A DNA stretch of 64,000 nucleotides. It comes from Harmonia axyridis (lineage: Eukaryota; Arthropoda; Insecta; Coleoptera; Coccinellidae). The notes under the pieces are model-generated. The model was given only the letters and a program-made list of their open reading frames with translations. It was not told the origin of the DNA and did no database searches. Below are positions 11,459 to 23,106 of the stretch, piece after piece. Both the position numbers and the translations under genes were made by a program. Positions within the stretch are counted from its first letter, which is position 1; each line of letters opens with the position of its first letter. The stretch spans positions 53,622,852-53,686,851 of the forward strand of contig NC_059503.1 in the NCBI RefSeq assembly GCF_914767665.1, in the 5' to 3' direction.

Positions 11459-13441
11459 CACGCCTAAACAGCGCTTGCAAATAGTGCAATTTTATTTCTA
11501 AAATAATGGTTCTGTGCGGAATACGTATCGCGCACTACGTCCATTAGCGAAGAAGCGCACTTCTGGTTGAATGGCTACGTCAACAAACAAAACTGCCGCA
11601 TTTGGAGTGAAGCTAATCCTCAAGTGTATGTCGAAACATCGTTACATCCAGAAAACCTCACTGTTTGGTGCGCTTTATGGGCTGGTGGAATCATTGGTCC
11701 GTATTTCTTCAAAAACGATGATGGCCAGAACGTTACAGTTAATGGTGATCGGTATAGAGCCATGATTACTAATTTTTTCATTCCTGAATTGAACAACCAT
11801 GATGTACAGGAGCTGTGGTTCCAACAAGACGGCGCAACACGTCGCACAGCTCGTTCCACAATCGATTTATTGAAAGAAAGGTTTGGTGACCGCCCAATTT
11901 CACGTTTTGTACCTGTGAATTGGCCTCCAAGATCTTGTGATTTAACACCGCTAGACTACTTTCAATAATAATAATAATAAGATCTTTATTTTCAACAGAT
12001 AAACACCCAATTACAGAAAATAATTAACCAAGTAATAAAAAAACCAAGCTACAGTGCAAAATGAGATGAAAAAAAACAAAAAAAAATACAGAAATGAACC
12101 GACAATATCGATTCACAATAATCTAAATTAGCTTCAATACATGACACATCAAAAATCAACACTGATAACCAATATAATATCTCAAGAGCAAGAAGATATT
12201 GTATACCAAAAATATAAAAAAAAATACAATCATATACATTCAATCTAACCCCGTTACATATTTATCGACAATACACCCCAACGAATCAAAGTGAATGTCA
12301 CACTCTCTCGCAACTGAGTTGAAAGTAGACTCCATGAACCAAATGGGGGACTGTACCAAAGAATTGGTCCTAGGTGTCCCCAAGTGGAATAACTCCACCG
12401 CACGGGACGCAGGTCTTGGAACGCGGAATCCCAAAGCAGCCAGAAGAGGTGGGCAATCTATACTGTTGTGCAGTAGTTTGTATAGGAATCTGAGACACAA
12501 AATTCCTCTCCTATCCCGCAGCGAAACCACATTGAATCGACGTAACAATGCACCATGGTCGAATCCTCTTGGTGAATAAACCCTATCCTCCCTCCAAACT
12601 AAGAATTTCAAAAACCTTCTCTGAACGGCCTCAAGGTGGTATTGATGGCAAAAATAAACAGGATGCCAAATAATGCCGCCAACTTGCTTCGGATGAGTGA
12701 ATGAAAGAGACTAAAAAATGTTGAAGTATTGCTGAAATATTTTCCATTACGAGCAATGAATCCATATGTTCTCGAAGCAGATGAAATGAGTTGGTAGATA
12801 TGTGGAATGAAAGTAAACTTCTGATCAAAAACCACACCAAGGTCTTTCACACCATCAACTCGAGATACAACTTGATCCCCGACGAAATATTCATATCTCA
12901 GCATATCTTTTTTCCTTATGTAGGTAACAACACTACACTTTAAAACATTCAAACTCAAAAGATTTCCCCACACCACTTGGCAACACTATCCAGCTCGAGC
13001 TGAAGTTGAACACAGTCTTCCAGTGACTGAATTTTATAATATAATTTTAAATCGTCCGCCAACATCAGATGCGGCAATTCAAGATCATCCCTCAGATCAT
13101 TCACAAACAAAATGAATAGGAGGGGCCCAAGATTGGAGCCCTGAGGTATTCCAGAAGTGGGTATAAACTCAGATGACCGTACACCCTCCAGCTGGACGAA
13201 CTGACGTCGATCAACCAGGTATGAACGAAACAGTTTGACAAGGCTGTAGGGCTATGTAAAGTCATTGGTCTATGCGGATAAGCCACAAACCCTTGACCAT
13301 TGGGAAGACAACATTCGCCGTGTTATTGCCGATATACGGCCACAAATGTTGGAAAAAGTAATCGAAAATTGGACGTCCAGATTGGACTACATCCGAGCCA
13401 GCCGTGGCGGTCGTTTGCCAGAAATCATATTCAAAATGTAA
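11459..13441 (+). pseudogene. DD41D transposase remnant in three pieces
   Basis: Piece 1 (about 11459-11545) reads RLTPKQRLQIVQFYF, then NGSVRNTYRALRP, the N-terminal DNA-binding start. An internal deletion removes the next ~130 residues, including the first catalytic Asp. Piece 2 (about 11546-11966) runs ISEEAHFWLNGYVNKQNCRIW, then LTVWCALWAGGIIGPYFF, the second Asp in WFQQDGA and the third in RSCDLTPLDYF, 41 residues later. The LINE sits after DYF. Piece 3 (13257-13441) resumes YVKSLVYADKPQTLDH and ends LPEIIFKM-stop. It cannot encode an active enzyme. Related to, but clearly different from, the transposase at 4232-5403. Confidence 0.85.
11967..13257 (-). mobile_element. 5'-truncated LINE inserted in the DD41D element
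   Basis: Minus strand. The 3' tail is the (AAT)n run at 11967-11982, and the reverse transcriptase is read leftward from 13257: LVKLFRSYLVDRRQFVQLEG, then SGIPQGSNLGPLLFILFVND, then the catalytic LADDLKLYYKI. Further blocks are GVKDLGVVFDQKFTFIPHI and, after a frame change near 12608, FLYKLLHNSIDCPPLL. The 5' end is missing and there are frame breaks, so it is inactive. The polymerase motif is LADD, not the usual YADD. No clear target duplication. Confidence 0.8.
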
Positions 13442-13639
13442 TGCCACAAGATTATCTTGCGGATAAATAAAATTCATGTCAATCGAATAATCCATCGTTG
13501 TTTTATTGCAATTTAAAGTTCTATAGCTCTAAAAGAAACACCCTTTACATTCTCGATGACGTTTGAGAAGGATTCCATTAACTCAGAATCATATGCGAAT
13601 GTCATTGGTAAAGGCCAATGAATTGAAACAATCAAGGGA

Positions 13640-14225
13640 GGTCTGTATTGTTCACAAATGAGTCGAGATATGTATGGTTTTCGGATAGTCTGCATATTCA
13701 GATATGCACACATCCTCTGGTAGCCAGAAATCACATATCGATTCAGGAAAGTTCAGGAAATTCATCAATTACTGTTACTGTTTGGGGTGGGGGAGAGAAT
13801 TTGTTTCAACAGACGTACAGATTTGTTGGTATTTGATGCTACCATAAATTCTCCGATTTAAATAGAGCTAATCATTGACAAAAACACTCCATTATTTTAT
13901 GCTGCTCTTGGACCAAATTTCTCATTTAGGACGATAATGCGCCACCCCATCGTGCGAGAATTGTCGATGAAGTTCTAGAAATCCGCATTTGGTCTGGCCC
14001 CTCGGTGGCTAGACCTCAATCCTATTGAACACGCTTGAGATCAGCTACAAAGAGCTTCAGATTCTCACCAACCACCTCCACATACGCTTCAAGAACTCAA
14101 ATGGCTTTTACCTAAACTCTGGAGAGAAATTGATCAAGGCTACTTCAACAATCTGATCGAGAGTATGCAAAGGCGTTGTCAAGCTGTGGTTTGTGTTCGA
14201 GGAGGACATACTTTTTACTAAACTC
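13640..14225 (+). pseudogene. Tc1-like transposase relic
   Basis: Tc1-type blocks in shifting frames: MFTNESRYVWFSD (first catalytic Asp replaced by Asn, FTDES to FTNES), then VTVWGGG, DDNAPPHRARIVDE-like sequence near 13930, LDLNPIEHA-stop near 14015, LQRASDSHQPPPHTLQEL, and WREIDQGYFNNLIESMQRRC to the end. Stops and frameshifts mean it is dead. Terminal repeats were not identified. Confidence 0.75.
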
Positions 14226-14919
14226 AATTTTTGAGTGAACTGATTTTGTATTAATTTGTACAAATACATAAAATAAATACACTGTGAAACTCATAGAGGA
14301 ATGCCCAAAAAGATAATGATAAGTGAGTGAACATCTAGATTCTAGATATATCATATTTAAAAAAATGGATGAAAAAAAGGAAAACTTTTGAAACAGTCTC
14401 AAAATTTCTGAACTTCCTCTTGAACTCTGAACTTCTGTGGAGCAGTATATATCAATATACTTAAAATTTGCTACAAGAATGGTATGCCATACCTGAGAAT
14501 TTCCAGAGAATATACAGCAAGGAAACGAAATTAAAAATATATTTCTCGGTAACTGAACACAATCATAAAATTGAAAATATACAGTGGTGTGATGATACTG
14601 AATACAATTGTTCGCCCTTTAAAGTTGTATTGAAACAAAAATCGACATACGTACTTTAGTGGAAAAATTTCGTGAAAACACATCACAAAAAAGAATATTT
14701 CCCTCCTGTCAAAAATTCTATGTATACGGAAAACAATTATCGAAAATTACAGCGATAATTGCATTGTAGGAAGCGAAACTGCACTGCAATAATTGTTCTG
14801 TTCATAGATGCATAGTTTCTATGCATCTTACACAGTTCGAATCTATGGCAATTTTATTCTAAATCAGTTTGACAAGTAATGTAACAGTTTATTCGGGAAA
14901 TATTCCCCCGAATTACCTA
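14226..14919. other. Unassigned stretch
   Basis: No supported gene. A short palindrome lies around 14808-14832 (GATGCATAG/CTATGCATC). Otherwise nothing recognised. Confidence 0.4.
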
Positions 14920-15121
14920 CACTCGTGCATCAAAATGACCGGATAATTTCGCATTCCAGCGTGTTTTCTTTGAAAAACTGCATTCGGTCATTTTCATTTT
15001 TGGAGAAAGACCCCTTCACCTTCGGTGTCGGGCTCTTTCTCCAACAATGAAAATGAACTCATGCAGTTTTTATGACAACACGCTGTCATGCAAAATTATC
15101 GGTAATTTTGATGCACTTGTG
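14920..15121. repeat. Hairpin element, about 200 bases
   Basis: Imperfect palindrome. GTGCATCAAAATGACCGG at 14926 pairs with the inverted copy ending at 15116, and the stem continues through AACTGCAT, TTTTCATTTTTGGAGAAAGA and its inverse to a GC-rich loop at about 15021-15035. It resembles a hairpin-type miniature DNA element. Confidence 0.75.
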
Positions 15122-15347
15122 CAATTACTTATGATAATTTTCAATTAGGTACTCGATAACGTTGAGCTTATTCCTTAAATGTACCTACATGAAATTATAT
15201 AACAATATTCTGTTTAAATGGATTGATACAAGTTACCTTTTGTATTCAATTATAGATATTATATGTTGATAAATGAATGAAGCAGTCACTATACCCCTCG
15301 TTTTCACTTCTACTCGATACATTGTTGTTCTTACAGTGAAAGAGCAA

Positions 15348-16217
15348 ATGGAACACAACACAATCCATTCATTGAATATAATGTTCACATTATGGAAATA
15401 CAGTTTCATTCTACCGAAATATGTTCACAAGAAAAGTGATCACATTTTTCATCTTAAAAATGACATAAAACGATTGGTATTCAGTTTTGTCATTTGTTTA
15501 CTGGGTTTTTACCAAACATTCTCGAGCAATGGAATAGATACTAGTAACTTTTTAAGATTTATTATAGTAAGATATCAAAAACTGTTACTTTGGGCTAATA
15601 TATGGATAACCATTTTCGAGATATATCGAAAATACGAAGATATCGAAATTGTATTGATGAATATAAAAATGATGGATTGTTGGAAGAAGAAGTATCTGTT
15701 TATGCCAAGAAAAATTTGGGAAATGACCTGGTTTGTCTGTATAATGATGATATACCTAATATTTTCCATTTTTCATATTGCAGTATTTTACTTACTCCAC
15801 GAAAAATCAGTAACATCTATCATTTCTATTATCAACTTTCAGTTCAACGTTATCATCACCATTTTTCAACAACAATTTCTTGTTACTCTTGAACTTATTC
15901 TATTACATCATTTTAAAGTGGTGAATTATTCGTTAGGACATGGAGATTTCAACTTCAGAGATATAACTTGTTACAGAGATTTGCTAGATAGAACTGCTGA
16001 AAGGTTTATGGCAGTTTTTTCATTTAGCATCTTAACTAAATATTTGTATATATTCGGCTGTCTTATAATAGCGTTATTTTCAGAACTTTACTTGGGATTT
16101 CATCATTTTAATTCCATAGTATACTATTGCTTATTTTTCTTCACAGCTCTATGGTTTAGTATTGAAATATCTATGCTAACGATTCTTATATTCCTGAATG
16201 TGGAAGCTGGAAATGAG
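15348..16217 (+). CDS. Gustatory receptor-like first exon (array member 3)
   Basis: Encodes 290 codons from ATG 15348 to a GTAGGT donor at 16218, phase 0. An in-frame ATG at 15273 would add 25 residues that match no other member, so the internal start was chosen: it places MFTLWKYSFILPKY the same distance from the N-terminus as in member 1. About six hydrophobic stretches are visible, and the exon ends ILTILIFLNVEAGNE-like before the donor. No stops or frameshifts within the exon. The 3' exons expected in 16218-17090 were not recognised; a transposon relic occupies 16300-16770. It may therefore be a truncated locus, or its 3' exons are too diverged for me to see. Confidence 0.7.
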
Positions 16218-16299
16218 GTAGGTATGTCTGAATGTACAATTGAATTTTTTGTCATATCTAAAAACTCTCATTATACATTATTTCAATATTTCAAAAAAT

Positions 16300-16770
16300 A
16301 GATCACCATGCTTTCTGCTATGGATATGTATAGGTGTATAACGCAGGGATCTCTGATTATCCGTCGGTGGTACCGAAATAAATCAATCTTGGTTCTTAGA
16401 CTCTCATACGACATTTTCATGAATGCCATTCTAGGGCTACCTTTCAGTCACAAGGTTTCAATTCTTCAACTCACTTACTTGACCCAACAGTTCAAATTTG
16501 TCCACCAGTTTCTTCACTATTTCCGGTCGAGACGGTGCGTCACGAGGACTCAAAATTTTTTAGTTTTGCGAACTGTGACTGCAAATTTTCACCATTTTCG
16601 TAGTGAATTTTAGTAATTTCAATGCATTGTTGAAGCGTGTATCGTTCCATTTTTGGTAATGGCGTATTTTTCACCTATCAAATGTCAAAAGAAGGCAGCT
16701 CCAAAACTGACAGCTGTTGAGATAGCGGGCTATTCAAATTGATGGCTCTTATTGGAAAACCCTTTATTAT
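16300..16770 (-). mobile_element. DD41D-type transposon fragment (N-terminal end)
   Basis: Minus-strand reading gives KFTTKMVKICSH, then LSPRDAPSRPEIVKKLVDKFELLGQVSEL, the N-terminal linker region of a DD41D-type transposase. It is preceded near 16690-16720 by AACTGACAGCTGTTGAGA, similar to the 5' non-coding part of the element at 11350 (AACAGCTGTCAAG). The frame is broken. The catalytic part is absent. Confidence 0.55.
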
Positions 16771-17092
16771 TGAAAACTAACTGTATGTAGACATATCGTG
16801 AAAATTCATGGACCCTCCTCGTAAATAATTGTAACATGAATATTTATCATGGATGGTTTTTTGTACATTTGATCTATATTTCTTTCACATGTGCTAGACA
16901 TATAAAAATATATGCAGAAATAATTTCCTCTAATTTTACCTATCAATGTCATAAGGATTTAGCGTGTTTATTGAGTTTTTCTTTGCTAGTCGGTTTTACG
17001 TAGAATTCAATGATGAATTAATTTTCCGAAAACTGATATTTCATGAGATATCGCTATAAATTTCTTTTCAAAATGAGGCACCCCCATATAAT

Positions 17093-18840
17093 AATAATAA
17101 TAAAATATTTATTTCCATAATCAAAACATACATAGAAAAGAGAATACGTCAATATAACTGAATAAACTATGCAAAACTAAAACGTTCAGATTTGAAAAAC
17201 AGAAATCAAGTACTCCTCGACATTGTATGGTTCCAGATTTATCAATAATTTTTTGATTTGATTTTTAAAAATGTTTCCTTTTAGTATTTGATAACTCCTC
17301 GGGAGCTTATCAAACAGCTTCAAGCACATATATTCCATATTTCTCTGCGTCAGTGAAAGTGAATATCTGGGAAAGTGAAACGGGTGGATGCACCTTGTTC
17401 TATTGGAATTCTCATATTCCCGAAACAGATCATGGTTGTTCTTAAAAAATAATAAACATTTGAGAATATAAGTTCCGGCAGTAGTAAGTATTCCCTGATT
17501 TTTAAAATGTCCGCGACAAGATGTCCTCGCAGTGAAACCAAGCATGGTTCTGAGTGCTCTTTTTTGGACCACAAAAATCCTCCCAACATCCGAACCGTTA
17601 CCCCAAGCTATGATTCCATAGGACATGATCGAATGAAAATTAGAGAAGTACACTGTCCTCATAACCTCAGAGTCGGACTGCAATGCCAAAACACGGAGAG
17701 TGTAGAGAACAGAGTTCAATTTACTACGCAATGAGTTGATATGTTCCGACCAATTCAGCTGATGATCAATTAGAACACCCAGGAAGCTAGTACTGGCGGA
17801 AACCTTCACAGCTTGTCCAGAGAGAACAATATTTTCTGGTTTATTAATTCTTGAATGCGAAGTTCTGAAAACAACACATTCCGTTTTGCTTGAATTAATG
17901 GTTATTTTATTTGAATAACACCAATTTGCGATGGCATAAAAACCTCTTTCAGCCATCATGACAACCTCCGAAATACTAGAAGCCGCCACCAGTAGATTGG
18001 TATCGTCCACAAACATGACGACCTCCGGATCCAACCGCACATCCGAATCTGCAGACAAATTATCACGCAATTCTATTTCCCTACTCTCTGGTCTGCTCAC
18101 CAGTTCATCCTTCAACAAAATGTTGTCTGGTAGGTCGTTCATATAAATTAAGAATAAGAAAGGACCGAAAATACCTCCCTGAGGTACACCTACCTTCACT
18201 TCTGCATCTAACGATAGGTATTCAACACCGTTGATTTCCAAAGAAACCCTCTGTCGACGATCCCTTAAATAGCTCCTCATAAAATCCAATTGTTTATCTC
18301 TAATTCCATAAAAGTTAAGTTTTTTCACAAGATCGTCATGATTGACACAATCGAAAGCTTTTGAGAAATCTATGAAAAGACCGGTTGGAACTTCTCCATC
18401 TTCCAATGCACGAAGAACAGAGCGAATCAGCTGATACACGGCAGTCTCTATGCTCTTAGATTTCAAATAACCGTGCTGACACTTCGAGAAAATTCGATGT
18501 TTATTGAAGAAATTTAGGAGCCTATTAACGATTATTTTTTCGAAAACCTTCGAGAAAGATGTCAATAAACTTATTGGTCGATAATTACCAAGATCTTCGT
18601 AACTCCCTTTTTTGAAAAGGGGTTTCACTACAGCTATTTTCAGTGAATATCCCCTCTTTGGAGGACATATAAATAATATAGGCCAATGGTTCAGCAATGA
18701 ACCTAACAGAACTCTTGATAATATTGCTACATATTTCGATAGAGATGAAAATTATGATTTCAAAAATATAGCATACTCGATATTTTTCATGTCCATAGCA
18801 TGTCTATGTTCAAAGTCCCAACAGGTGGCTAGCTAGGTAT
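17093..18840 (-). mobile_element. LINE retrotransposon, 5'-truncated
   Basis: Minus-strand non-LTR retrotransposon whose 3' end is an (ATA)n/(TTA)n tail at 17088-17103. The body is a single long reverse transcriptase frame. The 5' part (endonuclease, ORF1) is absent, as expected of a copy whose reverse transcription stopped early. No target duplication recognised. Confidence 0.85.
17186..18697 (-). CDS. LINE reverse transcriptase (partial)
   Basis: About 500 codons open without interruption. Motifs in order: KPLFKKGSYEDLGNYRPISL and LTSFSKVFEKIIVNRLLNFF, KCQHGYLKSKSIETAV, LFIDFSKAFDCVNHDDLVKKL, VKVGVPQGGIFGPFLFLIYM, the catalytic MFVDDTNLLVAA, then KITINSSKTECVVF, SFLGVLIDHQLNWSEHI, LRTMLGFTARTSCRGHFKN and a C-terminal NMEYMCLKLFDKLPRSYQ. 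This is the order of CR1/jockey-group reverse transcriptases. The position given as its start is an alternative codon, and the upstream frame is degraded, so the protein is N-terminally incomplete. It primes cDNA synthesis on nicked target DNA in an intact relative. Confidence 0.85.
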   Translation of the reverse strand: MLNHWPILFICPPKRGYSLKIAVVKPLFKKGSYEDLGNYRPISLLTSFSKVFEKIIVNRLLNFFNKHRIFSKCQHGYLKSKSIETAVYQLIRSVLRALEDGEVPTGLFIDFSKAFDCVNHDDLVKKLNFYGIRDKQLDFMRSYLRDRRQRVSLEINGVEYLSLDAEVKVGVPQGGIFGPFLFLIYMNDLPDNILLKDELVSRPESREIELRDNLSADSDVRLDPEVVMFVDDTNLLVAASSISEVVMMAERGFYAIANWCYSNKITINSSKTECVVFRTSHSRINKPENIVLSGQAVKVSASTSFLGVLIDHQLNWSEHINSLRSKLNSVLYTLRVLALQSDSEVMRTVYFSNFHSIMSYGIIAWGNGSDVGRIFVVQKRALRTMLGFTARTSCRGHFKNQGILTTAGTYILKCLLFFKNNHDLFREYENSNRTRCIHPFHFPRYSLSLTQRNMEYMCLKLFDKLPRSYQILKGNIFKNQIKKLLINLEPYNVEEYLISVFQI

Positions 18841-19370
18841 ACTGGCCTAATGTCCATGAAATTTTACCTTTGGGGAATATTGAATATTTCTACCGAAATA
18901 TGTGAAAATATGAAATATACGTGGAGTCCAATTTGAAAAAAATCATACTGATATCTCATGAAGTATCAGTTTGCAGAATATTAAATTAACGTCAATGAAT
19001 TCTATACGTAAAGAGCTGCCACAAGACTGTTTTCGAAGAAATGAAAAGTTCTCAACTGAAAAAATTTACAGCAATATTTCGATGAGCAATGAAACATTTT
19101 TTAAAAACATCCTGTAAATATGTAACGGTGATAGCTATGGAGTTGAGGTTTTCGCCCGACCTCATTTTTCGTTTATCTAGTATAGAAATAGAACTTCATT
19201 CGAAAGTGTCCAATTTGACCCACCCTGTACAATTCTCATTATTATTTATATGGCCATATAGTAATGCAGTGATGATATGATTATATTTACCGGCTTCTCA
19301 TTGTGATAAACAATGATCTTATTCATTAACTAATGGCTGCACTCATCCATATCAATATTCATTAAGTTTC
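18841..19370. other. Intergenic with right arm of foldback; upstream of receptor 4
   Basis: Holds the right inverted arm (about 18930-19020) and a possible element end CACCCTGTA at 19222-19230. No gene. The promoter of receptor 4 would lie in the last 150 bases. Confidence 0.45.
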
Positions 19371-20285
19371 ATGGATATTTCAAGTATCTCTATGAGAAAG
19401 TTTGTCACATGTAATAACATACAAATGGAATTCCGAAGACAGAAATACCTTTTCGAAATGTGGAAATATGGATTAATTTTGCCTCGATTCCGCTACGATC
19501 CTTCTGGCAAAGTATTCAGATATAAAAGGAGTTATTCCCCTTTAATTTATTTTCTTATTTTCTTCTCAATGAATATTTTACTGTTGGAAGGAAAATATGA
19601 AGAATATTCTTCAGTAAATACCTATGTAGCCATGTCTTATGTCGTTTTGATGATAGGTAAAACTTACTTATCAGTATTTGTTGTTCATTTTGCTGCAGAG
19701 AAAATAGAACAGGTTTCTGGAATTAGGAGGTTGATAATTGAACTAGAAAGGAAACTCCTTATAAATAAAAGTGGACCAAAAAATAATGTGGAAATCTATT
19801 GGTTAATTTATATATCAATTTTGTATATCTTTATGTTGTTGTGTGACATATTACTGATAATGGTTGGCTATGGTGTCAGTCCTTCGATTCTAGTTATTTA
19901 TTATTGTCACTATTTTTTGGATATCGAAATACAACAATTTATTGTTAGTGAAAAATGGAATATTTTATACCATACCCGAAATGTGACTAAATCTCTACAA
20001 TTCAATATCAACAAATCAGATGATATGAGTAAATGTATGGAGTTGCGTGGTAAATTTCAAATAACAATTCAGAACCTCGAAATATTATCTATAATATTTT
20101 TTGCCAAATACATATTCGCAACAATTAGTATCACATCATCCCTATTTATGGATATGGAGGTGAAATACACGGAAATAAGACTTCAGGATTATATCGTCCT
20201 TTATTCATCATTTACTGTCTGGATTGTCATTGAGTGTTCCATGATTATATTCATCATATTCCTAGATATGAACATTTTTAGTCAG
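19371..20285 (+). CDS. Gustatory receptor-like first exon (array member 4)
   Basis: Encodes 305 codons from ATG 19371 to a GTGGGT donor at 20286, phase 0, with no internal stop. It carries the family block LFEMWKYGLILPRF near residue 28, then YFLIFFSMNILLLEG, a second hydrophobic pair near residues 80-105, a MLLCDILLIMVGYG segment, and the end IIFIIFLDMNIFSQ. It shares with member 5 the phrases MWKYG, FLAKYIFAT-type (FAKYIFATISIT) and IQQF (DIEIQQFIV/DIQVQQFLV), so the two are close paralogues. The following 300 bases and the foldback at 20589 contain no recognised 3' exon. Confidence 0.75.
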
Positions 20286-20588
20286 GTGGGTAATCTCTAC
20301 TTCTTTATTCCAAGACCAATATAATCTTATTCAAATTCGTACGGAATGAATAGTAATTTTATCTCCTGAATACGTATTTTGTGAGGGTATACCACTACTT
20401 TCTATTCAGTTCTGTTCAAAACGAAATTATAGATTTTTCATCTGTCTACCACGAATTTTTATGAGATTTTCACATAATTTCTTCAAAAAATAATCTAACT
20501 TGTAGAATGACAATATTTTTAATTCACGAATGAAAATAAATGTAGCTTTTTTTTCATATTTTGCAAAAAAAAATTGATATGTTCAATG

Positions 20589-22183
20589 TACAGGGTGGGC
20601 AAATTTCGATGTTTTAGCACTAAAACTTTTAATCCAGAGGATATAGACAAAATCTGATATCCACTTCTCGGTCTCTTTTCCTGAGAAACTAAAAACGTAG
20701 TATTCATTTTTGGCCACCTTCTTTTGTTTTCGAGTTATAAGCGAAAATTGGAAAAATGGCGATATCGAAAAACATCTATATCTCCGCTAATACTGATAAT
20801 AGAGCTCTGAAATTAAAACATTATACAGGCACTTTTTTACGTGGAATCCAGTGGCGTGCTCGTCTTTTCAAAAGGGTTTTTAATTGTAAAGCTATAACCC
20901 AAAGTTATGTTTTTTCAAATGGGAACACTAGATTTCTGTGCTATTTTTTGAAAGCTTAATTTTTCCTGATTTCAAAAATATATAACGTCATATGGTTTGT
21001 ATCAATATAAATAATAGAAAATGGTCAAAAACCATTCTTTACCTAAGATTCTCATTATTTCTATGGTTTCAACTGATGACGAGCACAGAAAAATTGAGCT
21101 TCCTATAACAAGAGTAGTGTCCTTCCATCAATCTGATTATTTCTATGCTTTTCACTAATTTATACAAAATTCGAATCAAGGTATATTTTATAAATTTTTT
21201 ATCTAAAAATAGATTCGGAAATAACGAAGAGATTCACAGAATCGATTGTTTCAATCGAAAGACTTGTAATGAGATGGATGCATCAGAAGATTATTTTTAT
21301 AGGCCTCCAAAATGAATACGCACAAGTATAGTTTATTCAAAGTCACTTGAACTATTCCATAAAAACTCTTGGCCATAGATGTCCCTTTGAAGTAGATACC
21401 GCGATCTTCAAAATACCGGGGTTTATCTAAAAGTATTGTTAGGCAATTAATTCACTGGACCCAAAGGAATTTCTGGAAACTTGGACAAACCTTGTATAAT
21501 TGAAATATTCATCTTCCTCCAAGTGACTTTGGATATACGATACCAATCCATTTCAAATAGCACATGAAACAATGCATATATGATTGAACAATTCAATTAC
21601 GAAGGAAATTAGTAAAAATCATAGAAAACATCAGATTAACGGAAGGACACTTCTCTTGTTATAGGAAGCTCAATTTTTCTGTGCTCGTCAACAGTTGAAA
21701 CCATAGAAATAATGAGAATCTTAGGTAAAAAAAAGGTTTTTGACCATTTTCTATTATTTTTATTGATACGAACCATATGATGTTATATATTTTTGAAATC
21801 AGGAAAAATTAAGCTTTCAAAAAATAGCAGCACAGAAATCTATTGTTCCCATTTGAAAACACATAACTTTGGGTCATAGCTTTAAAATTAAAAACCCTTT
21901 TGAAAAGACGAGGACGCCACTGAATTCCAGGTAAAAAAGTGCCTGTATAATGTTTTAATTTCAGAGCTCTATCATCAGTATTAGTGGAGATATAGATGTT
22001 TTTCGATATCGCCATTTTTCCAATTTTCGCTTATAACTCGAAAACAAAAGAAGGTGGCCAAAAATGAATACTACCCTTGTTAGTTTCTCAAAAAAAGAGA
22101 CCGAGAAGTGGGTATCAGATTTTGTCTATCTCCTCTGGTTCAAAAGTTGTAGTGCTAAAACATCGAAATTTGCCCACCCTGTA
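20589..22183. mobile_element. Foldback element, copy 1
   Basis: Ends TA-CAGGGTGGGCAAATTTCG and the same inverted at 22160-22181, with TA on both sides. The inverted arms are about 580 bases each (20591 to about 21170, and about 21605 to 22181) around a ~430-base centre. No transposase. Non-autonomous, presumably moved by a Tc1/mariner-type enzyme that inserts at TA. A short frame starting MAISKNIYIS recurs in the arms and in copy 2 because the DNA is repeated. Confidence 0.85.
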
Positions 22184-23106
22184 CAAAGCTCTGATATATT
22201 TTTTGAAAATATTCGTGAAAAATCCTACGAAAAATCATTACAGAAGAGGTAAAACTATAATTTTGTAAGAAAAATTATTGACCAGCGTACAATGCTCCCC
22301 TTTCTTATATGCTTCGTGAAGATAAAATGAATGTACAACTTCGTACACCGCACAAAGTTTGGTCATGGCAGGAGCGCCAGAGAAGAAATGAATGGGTAAC
22401 TACTGTTTGACTGATACGCGGAAAGCCACTTGGTGGTAATCCCTCTCAAGTTCGTTCAGACGAAAAATTTAAAGTCGAATACATCTGTTACGATTCGTGA
22501 AGAATTATAAAATATAAACTTTTGTATTTTTGAATCTGCAATTAAAAACGGGGGTTCACATTTGAAATTTCAAAGTTGACACCCCACAAAGAAGAATTGA
22601 ATTCAAAATAAACTTTCAATCGAAATATTTTTCTATAAGATGTTTTTTTTCGAGATTTTCAACTGATTGTGCTGAAGAAAATTACTCAGGATCTCGAGAT
22701 TGAATTATTTATCTTCAGACCACTTAACACTTAATATTAATTAATTGTAAAAATCTTTGTATAGCTACAGCTCGATGGTAATTGAAATTTTTAACCCATA
22801 TTTTTATAGACCAGTAAAATCTACTTTCAACATGTTTATTGATTATCAAACTGTCTTTTTGAATGAGTATCTAATATGTCAAGTCATGGGCATAATTATA
22901 CATAAAGAAGGAAGAGCAATTAACTATTGACACTAATAATATTTCCAAATCATTATCATGAATGATATAGGTATCTATTCAATTCAGACACAGAGAACAT
23001 ACAGTAGATGTCTCATTTGTATTCAGTATTTGGGTGAAAGGTGAAGATTCCAGTAGGAACTTCATCACAAATATAACCAAAAACAGGTGGTTTGAATATT
23101 TCACAT
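22184..23106. other. Between foldback and receptor 5; nothing recognised
   Basis: No gene or receptor 3' exon motif seen. The last part upstream of 23107 would include the receptor 5 promoter. Confidence 0.4.

Larger units (their letters stand above)
11350..13547 (+). mobile_element. DD41D transposon, internally deleted and split by a LINE
   Basis: Terminal inverted repeats GGGTGTTTTTTTCCGAG (left) and the inverse of TTAGAAAGAAACACCC-like sequence (right, about 13531-13545), each next to TA. Inside are remains of a transposase, interrupted at 11967-13257 by a minus-strand LINE. Without the LINE the element would be about 0.9 kb. Confidence 0.8.
16990..19025. repeat. Inverted repeat pair flanking a LINE
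   Basis: 16990-17085 and 18930-19020 are imperfect inverted copies sharing TACG(TATA)GAATTCA and CTGATAYTTCATGAGATATC. The LINE at 17093-18840 lies between them, as though inserted into the centre of an older foldback element. On the right the homology could extend to CACCCTGTAC at 19222. Confidence 0.6.

Noticed and set aside
16468..16500. TYLTQQF as a receptor C-terminal exon after member 3
   Set aside because: Spacing does not fit TYhhhhhQF, and the opposite strand codes for a transposase fragment.
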